From Hymenobacter metallicola (GTDB lineage: Bacteria; Bacteroidota; Bacteroidia; Cytophagales; Hymenobacteraceae): DNA of 64,000 nt. The DNA lies in NCBI RefSeq assembly GCF_004745645.1, contig NZ_SRMB01000001.1, positions 1,674,001 through 1,738,000 of the forward strand, in the 5' to 3' direction. The position numbers and the translations under genes were made by a program. Below the pieces are notes generated by a model that worked only from the letters and a program-made list of their open reading frames with translations, was not told the origin of the DNA and searched no databases. This document shows, piece by piece, positions 32,726 through 40,848 of this stretch. Within the stretch, counting starts at the first letter, position 1; each line of letters begins with the position of its first letter.

Positions 32726-32823
32726 GGCCGTCATGCTGAGCTTGCCGAAGCATCTCTACCGCTTCGTTGAATCGTTGCAGACGAAGCGGTAGAGATGCTT
32801 CGACAAGCTCAGCATGACGTTCT
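32726..32823. repeat. REP-like palindromic repeat, copy B
   Basis: This is the cleanest copy. The arm CGTCATGCTGAGCTTG followed by CCGAAGCATCTCTACCGC pairs with the second half (GCGGTAGAGATGCTTCG...CAAGCTCAGCATGACG), with about 20 bases of loop (TTCGTTGAATCGTTGCAGACGA) that also partly pair. It lies between the convergent zinc dehydrogenase and DUF308-like genes. The gap 32599-32929 contains the terminator and this repeat. Confidence 0.85.
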
Positions 32824-32929
32824 ATATCGTCGCTGGGTGCTGATTTTGGCACTGGCCACACAAGCCTGGTAGAACGTCAGCAAACACAGCAGAAGCGGCG
32901 TTTTTCACCGGCAACTTGCCGGGCCGCCC

Positions 32930-33502
32930 TTACGCTGCGGGCTGCGCGGCTTTGCGCAGGCGCAGGGCCGACAACAGAAAGTAAAACGCCCCGAACGCGG
33001 CGTAGCCGGCCAGGTTGGCGACGCCCATCTTCGGGTCATGGGCCATGACGATGAACGAGACGCCCGCCAGCACCGACTGCCCCCCGCTCAGGATCATCGG
33101 CCACTGCCCGCCCAGCTGCCGGCGCCGCCGCAGCCCGAGCAGCAGCTGAATCAGCCCGGTTAGCGCGGCCCAGGCGCCGTACACGAGGAGCACGGCCGGC
33201 ACGCCACTGCGCAGCGCCAGGCCCACACCTAGGGTAGTGAGGCCGCCCACGACGATGTTTACGTACTGCGGCAGCAGTGAGCCAGCGCCCCGATTGGCCC
33301 GGATATCGGCGACAGTAGCCAGCACGTCCCAGGCGGGGTAAAGCAAGAGTAAGGTGGTCGTAAGCGCGGGCGAAGACGGGGCCAGCAGCAGCAGTAGGCT
33401 AGCCCACACCAAAGAAAAAGCGGCGCGCACGAAGTACAGGGTGCGCAGGGCCTGGCTCGTACGAGCGGGAGCCGGCGCGGTAGAAACGGAAGTAACGGGC
33501 AT
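32930..33502 (-). CDS. DUF308-like membrane protein
   Basis: The 190-residue product has six hydrophobic segments in three pairs (LYFVRAAFSLVWASLLLLLA, TTTLLLLYPAWDVLATVAD, YVNIVVGGLTTLGVGLAL, AVLLVYGAWAALTGLIQLLL, and two at the end), the pattern of DUF308/HdeD-like proteins. HdeD in E. coli is linked to acid resistance; the role of most members is unknown. The gene is divergent from the Crp-type regulator at 33959, with repeat copy C between them. Confidence 0.75.
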   Translation of the reverse strand: MPVTSVSTAPAPARTSQALRTLYFVRAAFSLVWASLLLLLAPSSPALTTTLLLLYPAWDVLATVADIRANRGAGSLLPQYVNIVVGGLTTLGVGLALRSGVPAVLLVYGAWAALTGLIQLLLGLRRRRQLGGQWPMILSGGQSVLAGVSFIVMAHDPKMGVANLAGYAAFGAFYFLLSALRLRKAAQPAA

Positions 33503-33698
33503 GGCGGTTGAGGGAGATAATGGGGAAAATGGTGAGAAACCGGGCTATCGACTGCCAGGTAAGCAGCCGGGTAGCCGGGGCTGGTTGATGGGCAAAGGTG
33601 CCGCCCGCAGGCAGCCCTATTTTTCACCTAGGTTAAAAAGCGCAGCCTGGCCCCCGGCTTGGGAATTATTTCCCAGCCGCTTTGCCGTCCTACTCCAG

Positions 33699-33836
33699 GC
33701 CGTCATGCTCCATCTGGCGTCCGCTTGCCGAAGCATCTCTCCCGCAGTGCTATTCAACTCTTGCAACGAAGCGGTAGAGATGCTTCGGCTGCGCGTTGTC
33801 GCCGCTTGATGCGCGGAATGCTCAGCATGACGTTCT
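33699..33836. repeat. REP-like palindromic repeat, copy C, with insertions
   Basis: The outer words CGTCATGCT and GCTCAGCATGACG and the inner words GCCGAAGCATCTCT and AGCGGTAGAGATGCTTCGG are kept. Compared with copy B, the left arm has about 11 extra bases after CGTCATGCT and the right arm about 30 extra bases before GCTCAGCATGACG. It fills much of the 456-bp gap 33503-33958 between the divergent genes, where both promoters must lie. Confidence 0.75.
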
Positions 33837-33958
33837 TTTTGCATGACGGTCGTTTTACTTGACGCTCTTTCCCGTTGCTTTCCCCCTACCCCAGGCCGAG
33901 CGCCGGCTCTAGCCGCCGGAATGCAGTGGTTTCGCGGGCGCCTTCTCTTCCGGTTTGT

Positions 33959-34570
33959 ATGATTTCTCCCGACGCTTCGGCCCTGGCCTTGCTCACCCAG
34001 CAGCTGCGCACCTTTGCCCACCTCTCCGACGATGACCTGCGCCTGGCTATGCCGAGCTGGACAACCCGCACCATCCTCAAAAACGAGTTTTTCAACTACC
34101 GCAACGCCGTGTGCCGCTCGGTGGGCTTCATCGTCAAGGGCCTGTTCCGGGTGTACTACGTCGACCCGGCGATGCAGACCGAGCACACCATTGCCTTCGT
34201 GCCAGAGGGCGCCTTTATCACCTCGCTCAAAAGCCTGCTCACCCAGGAAGCCTGCCCCTACTACATCGCGGCCCTGGAAGACGCGGAGCTGCTGGTCATC
34301 GGCATCGAGCAGCTGCACCGGCTCTACGCCCAGGCCCACGGCTGGGAGCGGTTTGGCCGCCTGCTGGCCGAGCAGTACCTGGTGCTGCAGCAGGCCAAGG
34401 GCGAAGGGCTGCTCTTCCAAAGCGCCGAGCAGCGCTACCTGACATTGTTACAGCAGTTCCCCGGCATCACGCAGCGGGTGTCGCTGGGCCACATTGCGTC
34501 GTACCTGGGCATTCAGCAACCCTCCCTCAGTCGTATCCGCGCGAAACTGGGGAAGCAGGGGCTTGGGTAG
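33959..34570 (+). CDS. Crp/Fnr family transcriptional regulator
   Basis: The 203-residue protein has the cyclic-nucleotide-binding-like fold (ILKNEFFNYRNAVCRSVGFI, GLFRVYYVD, FVPEGAFITSLKSLL, ALEDAELLVIGIEQLHRLY) and a C-terminal winged helix-turn-helix (QRVSLGHIASYLGIQQPSLSRIRAKL). Bacteroidota have many such regulators with no known ligand. The ATG at 33959 (MISPDASALA) is preferred, because the frame before it is not family-like. It is divergent from the DUF308-like gene, which it may control. The N-terminal sensor lacks the canonical R-S-A-x2 cAMP motif, so a different signal is likely. Confidence 0.9.
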   Translation: MISPDASALALLTQQLRTFAHLSDDDLRLAMPSWTTRTILKNEFFNYRNAVCRSVGFIVKGLFRVYYVDPAMQTEHTIAFVPEGAFITSLKSLLTQEACPYYIAALEDAELLVIGIEQLHRLYAQAHGWERFGRLLAEQYLVLQQAKGEGLLFQSAEQRYLTLLQQFPGITQRVSLGHIASYLGIQQPSLSRIRAKLGKQGLG

Positions 34571-34610
34571 CGGCTGCGAGCTTTTTACTGAATTAGGTAC
34601 CAGAACGAAC

Positions 34611-34641
34611 AACGCCGCCGGAGCGGGGCTCGGGCGGCGTT
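34611..34641 (+). terminator. Hairpin after the Crp-family gene
   Basis: The stem AACGCCGCC / GGGCGGCGTT is GC-rich but has no T-run, so termination strength is uncertain. It marks the boundary to the AT-rich cassette that begins about 50 bases later. Confidence 0.5.
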
Positions 34642-34694
34642 GGTGTCAGCTTATTGACGATGCTGCAATTTGCTCGATACATCTGCTTTTGTTA

Positions 34695-35603
34695 TCATGA
34701 AACTTCTGGTATTAAATTTAGCTTATAAACTCCATGTGTTAATATTTCCAAATAAACAGCAGAAATCCAATTAACAAATTTATCGTTCAATCCCGCAAAG
34801 AACAATTCCCCATCAAAATTATAATTACTAATATTTCCAACCCTATCAGATTGAAAATGAAAATATCGATTCCTAAGATTTATCATGAAATCAAACATAT
34901 TTTCATACGCAATCGATATAACACTACCATTATCCCTAAATGGAAATTCAGAACACAAAGATTTTATAATTTTATATTTATTTTTATCAAAAAGACTTGA
35001 ACCAGCATAAGTATCTAGCTTTGTAAACATCGCCAATGTTGATTTTTCAAAATAGGCTTTTAGGAATTCCTGAAAGAACTTTAATTGACCCTGATCTTTA
35101 TCTGTAAAAAAACCTTTAAAAGTATCATAAGAAGCATAATACCTATTAGATTTTGAGAAGAATGACAACGGAAAGCTATATGATATATATTCCAAAGCTC
35201 GGTATAGATTTAAAAATGCAGCAACATGATTTTCCTTACTTTTGTTCAAGAAAAACCAAGTAAACTCAACAATGAGCTCCTTGTACATATTTTCATTCAT
35301 TCTATTAACCAAAAAATATCTATGCAGATCCAATAAACCAAATTCATTATCTATCCAGTCAATAACCGGATCTTCTTGATTAGTTGAAGTAAATTCCTCA
35401 GATAATTTTGAATAATTTATTTTTTGCTCAAATGAAATATCACTATTTTCATGGTTTACATAAACTTGCCCTAAAATTAATCTAAATAACAACGATTCGT
35501 ACGATGGCTTTGCATCAAATCTTAAAGAATCTGGGTAAGAGGATAATATTTCATCATTCAACCTATCCACATAGGTAAAGCCATTGAATAGATATTGCCC
35601 CAT
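34695..35603 (-). CDS. HEPN-motif protein, candidate ribonuclease of a defence/toxin pair
   Basis: The 302-residue protein is largely helical and not a known housekeeping family. Near the end it has FMINLRNRYFHFQSD, which gives the R-N-x3-H (R244...H249) catalytic motif of HEPN ribonucleases. An upstream helix, AAFLNLYRALEYISYSFP (about 128-145), resembles the first HEPN helix of the Apea/MAE_28990-like groups. HEPN proteins often cleave RNA in abortive infection, toxin-antitoxin and CRISPR effectors. The ATG lies five bases after the stop of the DGIQR gene, so the two are almost certainly co-transcribed. The base composition is AT-rich. Toxic activity is inferred, not shown. Confidence 0.7.
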   Translation of the reverse strand: MGQYLFNGFTYVDRLNDEILSSYPDSLRFDAKPSYESLLFRLILGQVYVNHENSDISFEQKINYSKLSEEFTSTNQEDPVIDWIDNEFGLLDLHRYFLVNRMNENMYKELIVEFTWFFLNKSKENHVAAFLNLYRALEYISYSFPLSFFSKSNRYYASYDTFKGFFTDKDQGQLKFFQEFLKAYFEKSTLAMFTKLDTYAGSSLFDKNKYKIIKSLCSEFPFRDNGSVISIAYENMFDFMINLRNRYFHFQSDRVGNISNYNFDGELFFAGLNDKFVNWISAVYLEILTHGVYKLNLIPEVS

Positions 35604-35608
35604 GACAT

Positions 35609-36643
35609 TTACACATAAAGCATAGACACACTGGACAACTGCTCACGCAATTCAAGCGTACTCATTTCTTTAAACGCAGCGTATTTCAATATAAAATGAT
35701 TAACAGTCAATCTACGCAAGTGACCAAGCTTAATTTTCGAAATATCAAAACCTTCAAAAGCTTCTTCAAACTTCTTGATATTATTTTTAAAATCATCAAC
35801 AGCTTCCCCTTCAATCGCATCAAATGACTTACTTATACCTGAACAAAAACCAATCATATTATTAGTTTGCTTGAACCATTTCAACAAATACTCATCAGAA
35901 GACAAATTATTAATAACAGTTATTACGTTTTTAAATCCATACTTTTCTTGAGTAACACTCGACTCAATAATTTTTTCAGCGAGAAGTTCATCAAGCTTAG
36001 ACTCAATCAGTTTTTGATTGTCTATATTAATAGACCCACTTAAGTAAGAAATGTATCCTTTGATAACATCATCCTGGTTAAAAGAACCATTTACTCGCTT
36101 CTTACTTCTTTGTTTTTCTGATTGAACACCAACACCAACGTCATTAAAATCAAAAATATTATGTGCCAATACTTCAATCTGATGTCTAGCAGACATTGGC
36201 TTTTGACCGTTATTCAGAGTAATCATTCTATAGAGCAGCCTATCTTCTGAATCAGAAATAAGAAAATTAAAATATATTTTAAAATCTTTAATCCCGTCTT
36301 CGTAAGCTCTATGAAGCGTATTCAATCTTTGAATCCCGTCCAGGATATATATAGAATCTGACTTTTCACTTAAAAGCCGCGTTATTTGCTCATTATTCAT
36401 ACTCTTTATCTCCTCGATATCATCAACAACTAAAGCCACAGTAATTGGTGGCATAATACAACCCTGCTTTATATCTCTTTCCAATTTTTTATAAAACTTT
36501 TCATCTATTGCTTTCCGCTGTGCATAATACCTGTCAATTTGCGGAAAAAATTTTTCCACCGCATAGTCATAAGTTGTCTTCCCACTTGAAAAAACACTTT
36601 TCACTACACTATCAAATTCCTTATCAAAGAGAACAACTGCCAT
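35609..36643 (-). CDS. DGQHR/DUF262-like (ParB-fold) protein
   Basis: The 344-residue protein carries SIYILDGIQRLNTLHRAYED (D102-G103-I-Q105-R106), the hallmark of the DGQHR/DUF262/ParB-like group. A second element, ITLNNGQKPMSARHQIEVLA, fits the 'N-N-G-x-x-(P)-(M/L)-S' part of that fold. An N-terminal PPITVALVVDD strand-turn also matches. Relatives include DndB-type and DUF262 proteins that bind or cut DNA in anti-phage systems. The rest is helical. It is the first gene of the pair; hutU stops 46 bp upstream on the same strand. I do not know the exact family. Confidence 0.72.
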   Translation of the reverse strand: MAVVLFDKEFDSVVKSVFSSGKTTYDYAVEKFFPQIDRYYAQRKAIDEKFYKKLERDIKQGCIMPPITVALVVDDIEEIKSMNNEQITRLLSEKSDSIYILDGIQRLNTLHRAYEDGIKDFKIYFNFLISDSEDRLLYRMITLNNGQKPMSARHQIEVLAHNIFDFNDVGVGVQSEKQRSKKRVNGSFNQDDVIKGYISYLSGSINIDNQKLIESKLDELLAEKIIESSVTQEKYGFKNVITVINNLSSDEYLLKWFKQTNNMIGFCSGISKSFDAIEGEAVDDFKNNIKKFEEAFEGFDISKIKLGHLRRLTVNHFILKYAAFKEMSTLELREQLSSVSMLYV

Positions 36644-36689
36644 ATGCTTTTTGTGTGGTTTATGTTGTGAAAATAGGGTTGTTGCAAAA

Positions 36690-38486
36690 TTACTCCCGCC
36701 CCGGAATCTTCACCCCGCGCTCCTCGGCTACCTGCTGGGCCAGCTCGTAGCCCGCGTCGGCGTGGCGGAAGACGCCCATGCCGGGGTCGGTGGTGAGCAC
36801 GCGGCGCAGGCGCTCGGCTTTTTCGGGGGTGCCGGTGGCCACGATGACCATGCCGGAGTGCGTGCTGTTGCCGATGCCCACGCCGCCGCCGTTGTGCAGG
36901 CTCACCCAGTCGGCGCCAGAGGCGGTGTTAGCCAGGGCGTTGAGCAGGGGCCAGTCGGCCACGGCGTCGGAGCCGTCCTTCATGCCCTCGGTTTCGCGGT
37001 TGGGCGAGGCCACGGAGCCGCAGTCGAGGTGGTCCCGGCCGATGACGATGGGGGCCGATACTTCGCCGCGGGCCACCAGGTCGTTGATGACCAAGCCGAA
37101 CTTTTCCCGCTCGCCGTAGCCCAGCCAGCACACGCGGGCGGGCAGGCCGATGAAGGGCACCTTGGCCTGGGCCTTCTCGATCCAGCGGGCCAGCATCTTG
37201 TTGTCGGGGAAGGTTTCGAGCAGGGCCCGGTCGATGCGCAGGATGTCCTGGGGGTCGCCGCTGAGGGCCGCCCAGCGGAAGGGGCCTTTGCCCTCGCAGA
37301 AAAGCGGGCGGATGTAGCCGGGCACGAAGCCGGGGTAGAGGAACTGCCCGTTCTCGTCGCGCACTTGCAGCCCGCCTTTTTCGGCCTGCCCGCGCAGGTT
37401 GTTGCCGTAGTCGAGGGCCACGGCGCCGGCCGCCTGCATATCAATTACGGCCTGGCAATGCTTCACGATGGAAGCCAGGGCCTGGCGCTTGAACTCCTCG
37501 GGGTTTTCGGCCCGCAGCGTCAGCACCTCGTGAATGTCGCCTTCGGGGATGTAGTCCATCAGGTCGTGGGCCGAGGTCTGGTCGGTGACAATATCAACCT
37601 TGAAGCCCCGCTTCAGCAACTTGGGTAGCACGGTGGCCGCATTGCCCGTCAGGCCCACCGACCAGCCGATGCCGTCCTCTTTGGAGTGCTGGCAGATTTC
37701 GAGGGCGTGGTCCAGGTCGCGGGCCTGGGCGTCGAGGTAGCCTTCCCGCACTTTCTGCTTCACCCGCTCGTCGATGGGCTCGATAACCAGGCACACGCCG
37801 TCGTTCATGGTCACGGCCAGGGGCTGGGCCCCACTCATGCCGCCCAGGCCGGCCGTGACGGTGATGGTGCCGCGCAAGGTGCCCCCAAAGTGCTTGTCGG
37901 CCACGGCGGCGAAGGTTTCGTAAGTGCCCTGCAGGATGCCCTGGGTAGCAATGTAAATCCAGGAGCCGGCCGTCATCTGCCCGTACATCATCAGGCCCAG
38001 CTTGTCGAGCTCGTCGAAGTATTCCTGGGTGCTCCAGGCGGGTACGAGGTTGGAGTTGGCAATGAGCACCCGCGGGGCGTGGGGCCAGGTGCGCAGCACG
38101 CCCACGGCCTTGCCGCTCTGCACCAGCATGGTTTCGTCGGGCTCCAGATTTTTCAGGGTCCTGACGATGGTCTGGTACTCTTTCCAGTTGCGGGCGGCGC
38201 GGCCGGCGCCCCCGTACACAATCAGCTCGTCGTAGACCAGGCTCACGGCCGGATCGAGGTTGTTTTCGAGCATGCGCAGGGCCGCTTCCGCTTCCCAGGT
38301 TTTGCAGCGCAGGGTGGTGCCGTGCTGGGCTTTGATGGGTTGCTCGGGCTTGAACTCGTAGTACATCGGGCGCTTGCCCGGGGCCGGTTTGGTGGGCGTA
38401 GCCGCCGTTTTATCGGATTGGCTGGTGGCTTCCAGATTGAGTTCGGGCGTGTCGGTAGCGGCGGGGACGGCAGCGTGGTCAGACAT
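36690..38486 (-). CDS. hutU: Urocanate hydratase
   Basis: HutU converts urocanate to 4-imidazolone-5-propanoate, the second step of histidine breakdown, using tightly bound NAD+. The 598-residue protein shows the family's [17 protein letters not shown] segment, [19 protein letters not shown], the NAD-binding [15 protein letters not shown], and the C-terminal [19 protein letters not shown]. The first 40 residues are a Thr/Pro/Ala-rich extension. It is separated from hutI and hutG by many kilobases. The stop codon forms part of a TAATTTTG element (36685-36692, minus strand) that could serve the AT-rich cassette downstream. Confidence 0.96.
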   Translation of the reverse strand: MSDHAAVPAATDTPELNLEATSQSDKTAATPTKPAPGKRPMYYEFKPEQPIKAQHGTTLRCKTWEAEAALRMLENNLDPAVSLVYDELIVYGGAGRAARNWKEYQTIVRTLKNLEPDETMLVQSGKAVGVLRTWPHAPRVLIANSNLVPAWSTQEYFDELDKLGLMMYGQMTAGSWIYIATQGILQGTYETFAAVADKHFGGTLRGTITVTAGLGGMSGAQPLAVTMNDGVCLVIEPIDERVKQKVREGYLDAQARDLDHALEICQHSKEDGIGWSVGLTGNAATVLPKLLKRGFKVDIVTDQTSAHDLMDYIPEGDIHEVLTLRAENPEEFKRQALASIVKHCQAVIDMQAAGAVALDYGNNLRGQAEKGGLQVRDENGQFLYPGFVPGYIRPLFCEGKGPFRWAALSGDPQDILRIDRALLETFPDNKMLARWIEKAQAKVPFIGLPARVCWLGYGEREKFGLVINDLVARGEVSAPIVIGRDHLDCGSVASPNRETEGMKDGSDAVADWPLLNALANTASGADWVSLHNGGGVGIGNSTHSGMVIVATGTPEKAERLRRVLTTDPGMGVFRHADAGYELAQQVAEERGVKIPGRE

Positions 38487-38842
38487 GGGTGGAAAGGCTT
38501 CTTAAGGAAATGGGTGGAACGGCGAATATAGGGTTTTCAGCGCGGGACAACGCAGTTTTCAGCCTGATGGCGCGGCCGCCCGCAGAGCCTTGCCTCCTTC
38601 CTGCTTGCTATTTGCCGGCCCCGCTGCACCTGGCTGGTTGGCAGCACAGGTTCTTGCTTAAGACAAGCTCAACATTAGAATAGTCTTAATCACCCGGCTT
38701 ACGGATGAGCTTAATCATATATTATCAAAATAATTTCATAAAACCAGGTTACCTATCCCGCATCCGCAGTATAAATCCCTCGACAACTCCCTGGGAGTCG
38801 TCAGCCAACTCCATTACACCTTACCAAACACGTTCCTTTATC
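38487..38842. other. 356-bp intergenic region upstream of hutU and the Ser/Gly/Thr lipoprotein
   Basis: No gene is seen. The part 38,680-38,830 is much more AT-rich than its surroundings and probably holds the divergent promoters of hutU (-) and the lipoprotein gene (+). A near-palindrome CTTGCTTAAGACAAG lies at about 38,652-38,666 and could be a regulator site. Confidence 0.45.
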
Positions 38843-39238
38843 ATGAAAAAGACTCTGTTTCTTGCCCTGGCTGCGGCCTCGTTTACTTTCGCCTCTTGCG
38901 GCGGCAACCAGGAAGGCAGCGCCGGCGGCTCGACCAGCGGCGCCGCTACTGAAGGCACCGGTGCTGAGTCGGATGCCGCCAGCTCCGACGCCGGCGCTAA
39001 CGCCGACGCTACCATGAGCACCGACACGACCATGAGCGGCGGCGCGGGTGGTACCACGGCGGGCACCGGCACCGGCACGACATCGGGCGGCAGCACCTCG
39101 GGCAGCACCGGTGGCACCACCGACGCTTCTACTACCGGTGGCAGCACGGCCGGCGGCACTACGGCGGGCACCACCGCTGGTGGCAGCACGGCCGGCAGCA
39201 CCGCTGGTACCACGGGCGGCACTACCGGCAGCCACTAA
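38843..39238 (+). CDS. Low-complexity Gly/Ser/Thr lipoprotein
   Basis: The 131-residue protein has a lipobox (FTFASC, Cys 19) and a mature part made almost only of Gly, Ser, Thr and Ala with a few Asp/Glu, in imperfect repeats such as GGSTAGSTAGTT. Such proteins are expected to be disordered and exported to the envelope, possibly surface-exposed. The N-terminus MKKTLFLALAAASFTF is a clear signal, so the ATG at 38843 is used. A terminator follows. Confidence 0.78.
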   Translation: MKKTLFLALAAASFTFASCGGNQEGSAGGSTSGAATEGTGAESDAASSDAGANADATMSTDTTMSGGAGGTTAGTGTGTTSGGSTSGSTGGTTDASTTGGSTAGGTTAGTTAGGSTAGSTAGTTGGTTGSH

Positions 39239-39253
39239 GCCAGCTTATCTAGG

Positions 39254-39290
39254 CGAAAAAAGCTCCCTGCCGAATAGCAGGGAGCTTTTA
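39254..39290 (+). terminator. Terminator after the low-complexity lipoprotein
   Basis: The stem AAAAGCTCCCTGC / GCAGGGAGCTTTT has a six-base loop, and T residues follow. Confidence 0.85.
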
Positions 39291-39313
39291 TGTTTATACA
39301 GACCAGCTGAGGC

Positions 39314-39460
39314 CTACCGATTCGGCTTGCTTTTCAGGTGCTTCAAGGCGGCTTCCAGCACGGGATTCCGGCCGTTGCCAGGGCCGGGCTTCTACCTGGG
39401 TCCGCTGGACCGAGTAGGAATGTATACGGCCAGCAGGGCCAGCAAGACCAACTGTTTCGT
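39314..39460 (-). pseudogene. Remnant of a small membrane-protein gene with an in-frame stop
   Basis: On the minus strand one frame reads TKQLVLLALLAVYIPTRSSG, then P-R and a TAG stop. It continues in the same frame as KPGPGNGRNPVLEAALKHLK and S-K-P-N-R before a final TAG. The first part is a typical membrane helix and the second a charged tail, so it looks like a real small protein. No start codon fits: a TGA directly precedes the Thr codon. Loss of the start plus a premature stop indicate decay. Together with the terminator at 39254, this explains much of the 39239-39650 gap. Confidence 0.4.
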
Positions 39461-39650
39461 TCAAGACCGGATTAAGGCAAAACAGGAGCGGATGCCGGCT
39501 TTGGGGCGTTCGATATAGAGACGATACCACAAAAGCCGCATGGCGGCTTACCTGGCGCCCCGCTTTAGCACTAGTTCCTTCTGGGCTGTTACAACCTTAT
39601 AGGCGGAAGTATGCGTACTCCTCTTTCCGTCCAACCAATTCGCTGACTCT

Positions 39651-40736
39651 ATGAAACAAGTAGCTCCTGGTGTACACCAGCTCACAATTCAACGCTTTGT
39701 GAACCTGTATTTCGTCGAAACCGGCCGCTCCGGGGAATGGGTGCTGGTTGATACGGGCCTGCCGGGCGCGGCCAAAGACATCATAGCTGCGGCCAACAAG
39801 CTGTTTTATCCTGGCACGCATCCGGAAGCTATTATCCTGACCCACGGCCACATGGACCACGCCGGCAATGCCCGCGAACTGGCCGAGCACTGGAAGGTGC
39901 CGGTGCTGGCCCACCCGCTGGAGCTGCCCTTCCTGACGGGCAAAGCCGTGTACCCGCCCGCCGACCCCACGGTGGAAAAAGGCGGCACGCTGGCGTTTGT
40001 TTCCCGGTTTTTTCCGCCCCAGTCGTTCCAGCTCAGCGACCTTGTGCAGGCCCTGCCCACCGCCGATACCGACCCGCCCTTCCTGCCCGACTGGCAGCTG
40101 CTGCACGTGCCGGGCCACGCTCCGGGCCAGATTGCCCTGTTCCGGGAAAAAGACCGCACCCTGCTCGGCGCCGACGCCTTTGCCACCGCCAACCACGAGT
40201 CGGTGCCGGCGCTGCTGCTGCAGGTGCCCTGCATCAGCGTGGCCGGGGCGCCCTTCAATTACAACTGGCAGCAGGTGCGCGAATCGGTGGAGAAACTGGC
40301 GGCGCTGCGGCCCGAAGCCATTGGCTGCGGCCACGGCCCCGTGATTCAGGGCGCCGAAGCGGCCGAAGGACTAAGTGCCCTGGCCCGCAACTTCCCCATG
40401 CCCACGCGTGGCCGCTACGTGCTCGAGCCGGCCCGCATCGACGAAACCGGCGTGCAGTTTGTGCCCCCCGCCGCCGTCGACACGCTGCCGACCAAGCTGG
40501 CCGTCATTGGGGCGGGCGTGGGCCTCACCATTACCGCCGCGGCCCTGTTTGCGGCCAAGAAAAAGAATAACAGAAAGGCGGGCCGCAAAAAGCAAGCCGG
40601 CACCTACACCTACGAAAGTGGCTTTGAGAGCAACTACGACGACTACCAGACCGGCTACGGCGTGCAGGAAGATGGCCGGGTAGTAGGCCCCGGGCCCAGC
40701 CGCCCCGAATGGCGCAAGGGCGGCGTCGGCGACTAA
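39651..40736 (+). CDS. MBL-fold metallo-hydrolase with a C-terminal membrane tail
   Basis: The 361-residue protein has the metallo-beta-lactamase motif H65-G-H67-M-D69-H70 (ILTHGHMDHAGN), then LLHVPGHAPGQIALF and LLGADAF with further metal ligands. GCGHGPVI follows near the end of the catalytic domain. Behind this comes a linker and one helix, LAVIGAGVGLTITAAALF, then a basic, Gly/Tyr-rich tail. MBL enzymes hydrolyse thioesters, lactones or phosphodiesters, and the substrate here is unknown. The helix suggests membrane anchoring. A terminator follows. Confidence 0.9.
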   Translation: MKQVAPGVHQLTIQRFVNLYFVETGRSGEWVLVDTGLPGAAKDIIAAANKLFYPGTHPEAIILTHGHMDHAGNARELAEHWKVPVLAHPLELPFLTGKAVYPPADPTVEKGGTLAFVSRFFPPQSFQLSDLVQALPTADTDPPFLPDWQLLHVPGHAPGQIALFREKDRTLLGADAFATANHESVPALLLQVPCISVAGAPFNYNWQQVRESVEKLAALRPEAIGCGHGPVIQGAEAAEGLSALARNFPMPTRGRYVLEPARIDETGVQFVPPAAVDTLPTKLAVIGAGVGLTITAAALFAAKKKNNRKAGRKKQAGTYTYESGFESNYDDYQTGYGVQEDGRVVGPGPSRPEWRKGGVGD

Positions 40737-40789
40737 CGGAGCCTCCCTGCTGCTAAACATCCGCCTTCTACCTGAGCTATGAAACACGC

Positions 40790-40824
40790 AAAGGCCGCCC
40801 GAGCAACTGCCCGGGCGGCCTTTT
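40790..40824. terminator. Bidirectional terminator after the MBL gene
   Basis: The stem AAAGGCCGCCCG / CGGGCGGCCTTT has a short loop and a TTTT end on the plus strand, and AAA precedes it. It lies between convergent genes. Confidence 0.78.
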
Positions 40825-40848
40825 GACTTGCATTGACCTGGGACCCGC

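Larger units (their letters stand above)
34690..36689 (-). mobile_element. AT-rich two-gene island (probable transferred cassette)
   Basis: Two sampled 60-base lines inside this block have 17 and 19 G+C (28 and 32 percent), while the neighbouring genes are clearly GC-rich. The block holds exactly two genes, both on the minus strand, inserted between the Crp-family gene and hutU with no integrase or clear flanking direct repeat. Codon use (many AAT, ATA, TTA) differs from that of all neighbours. Both edges fall in intergenic space, so no host gene is broken. Confidence 0.75.

Noticed and set aside
34600..36700. Flanking direct repeats or an att site of the AT-rich cassette
   Set aside because: TGCTTTTGTT near 34684 and TGCTTTTTGT near 36645 look alike but are low-complexity and inexact, so no clear target duplication can be claimed.
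38801..39235. Repeated GGC/ACC units in the Gly/Ser/Thr lipoprotein as a possible CRISPR or tandem repeat
   Set aside because: The units are short, imperfect and in frame as coding sequence; no spacers are present.
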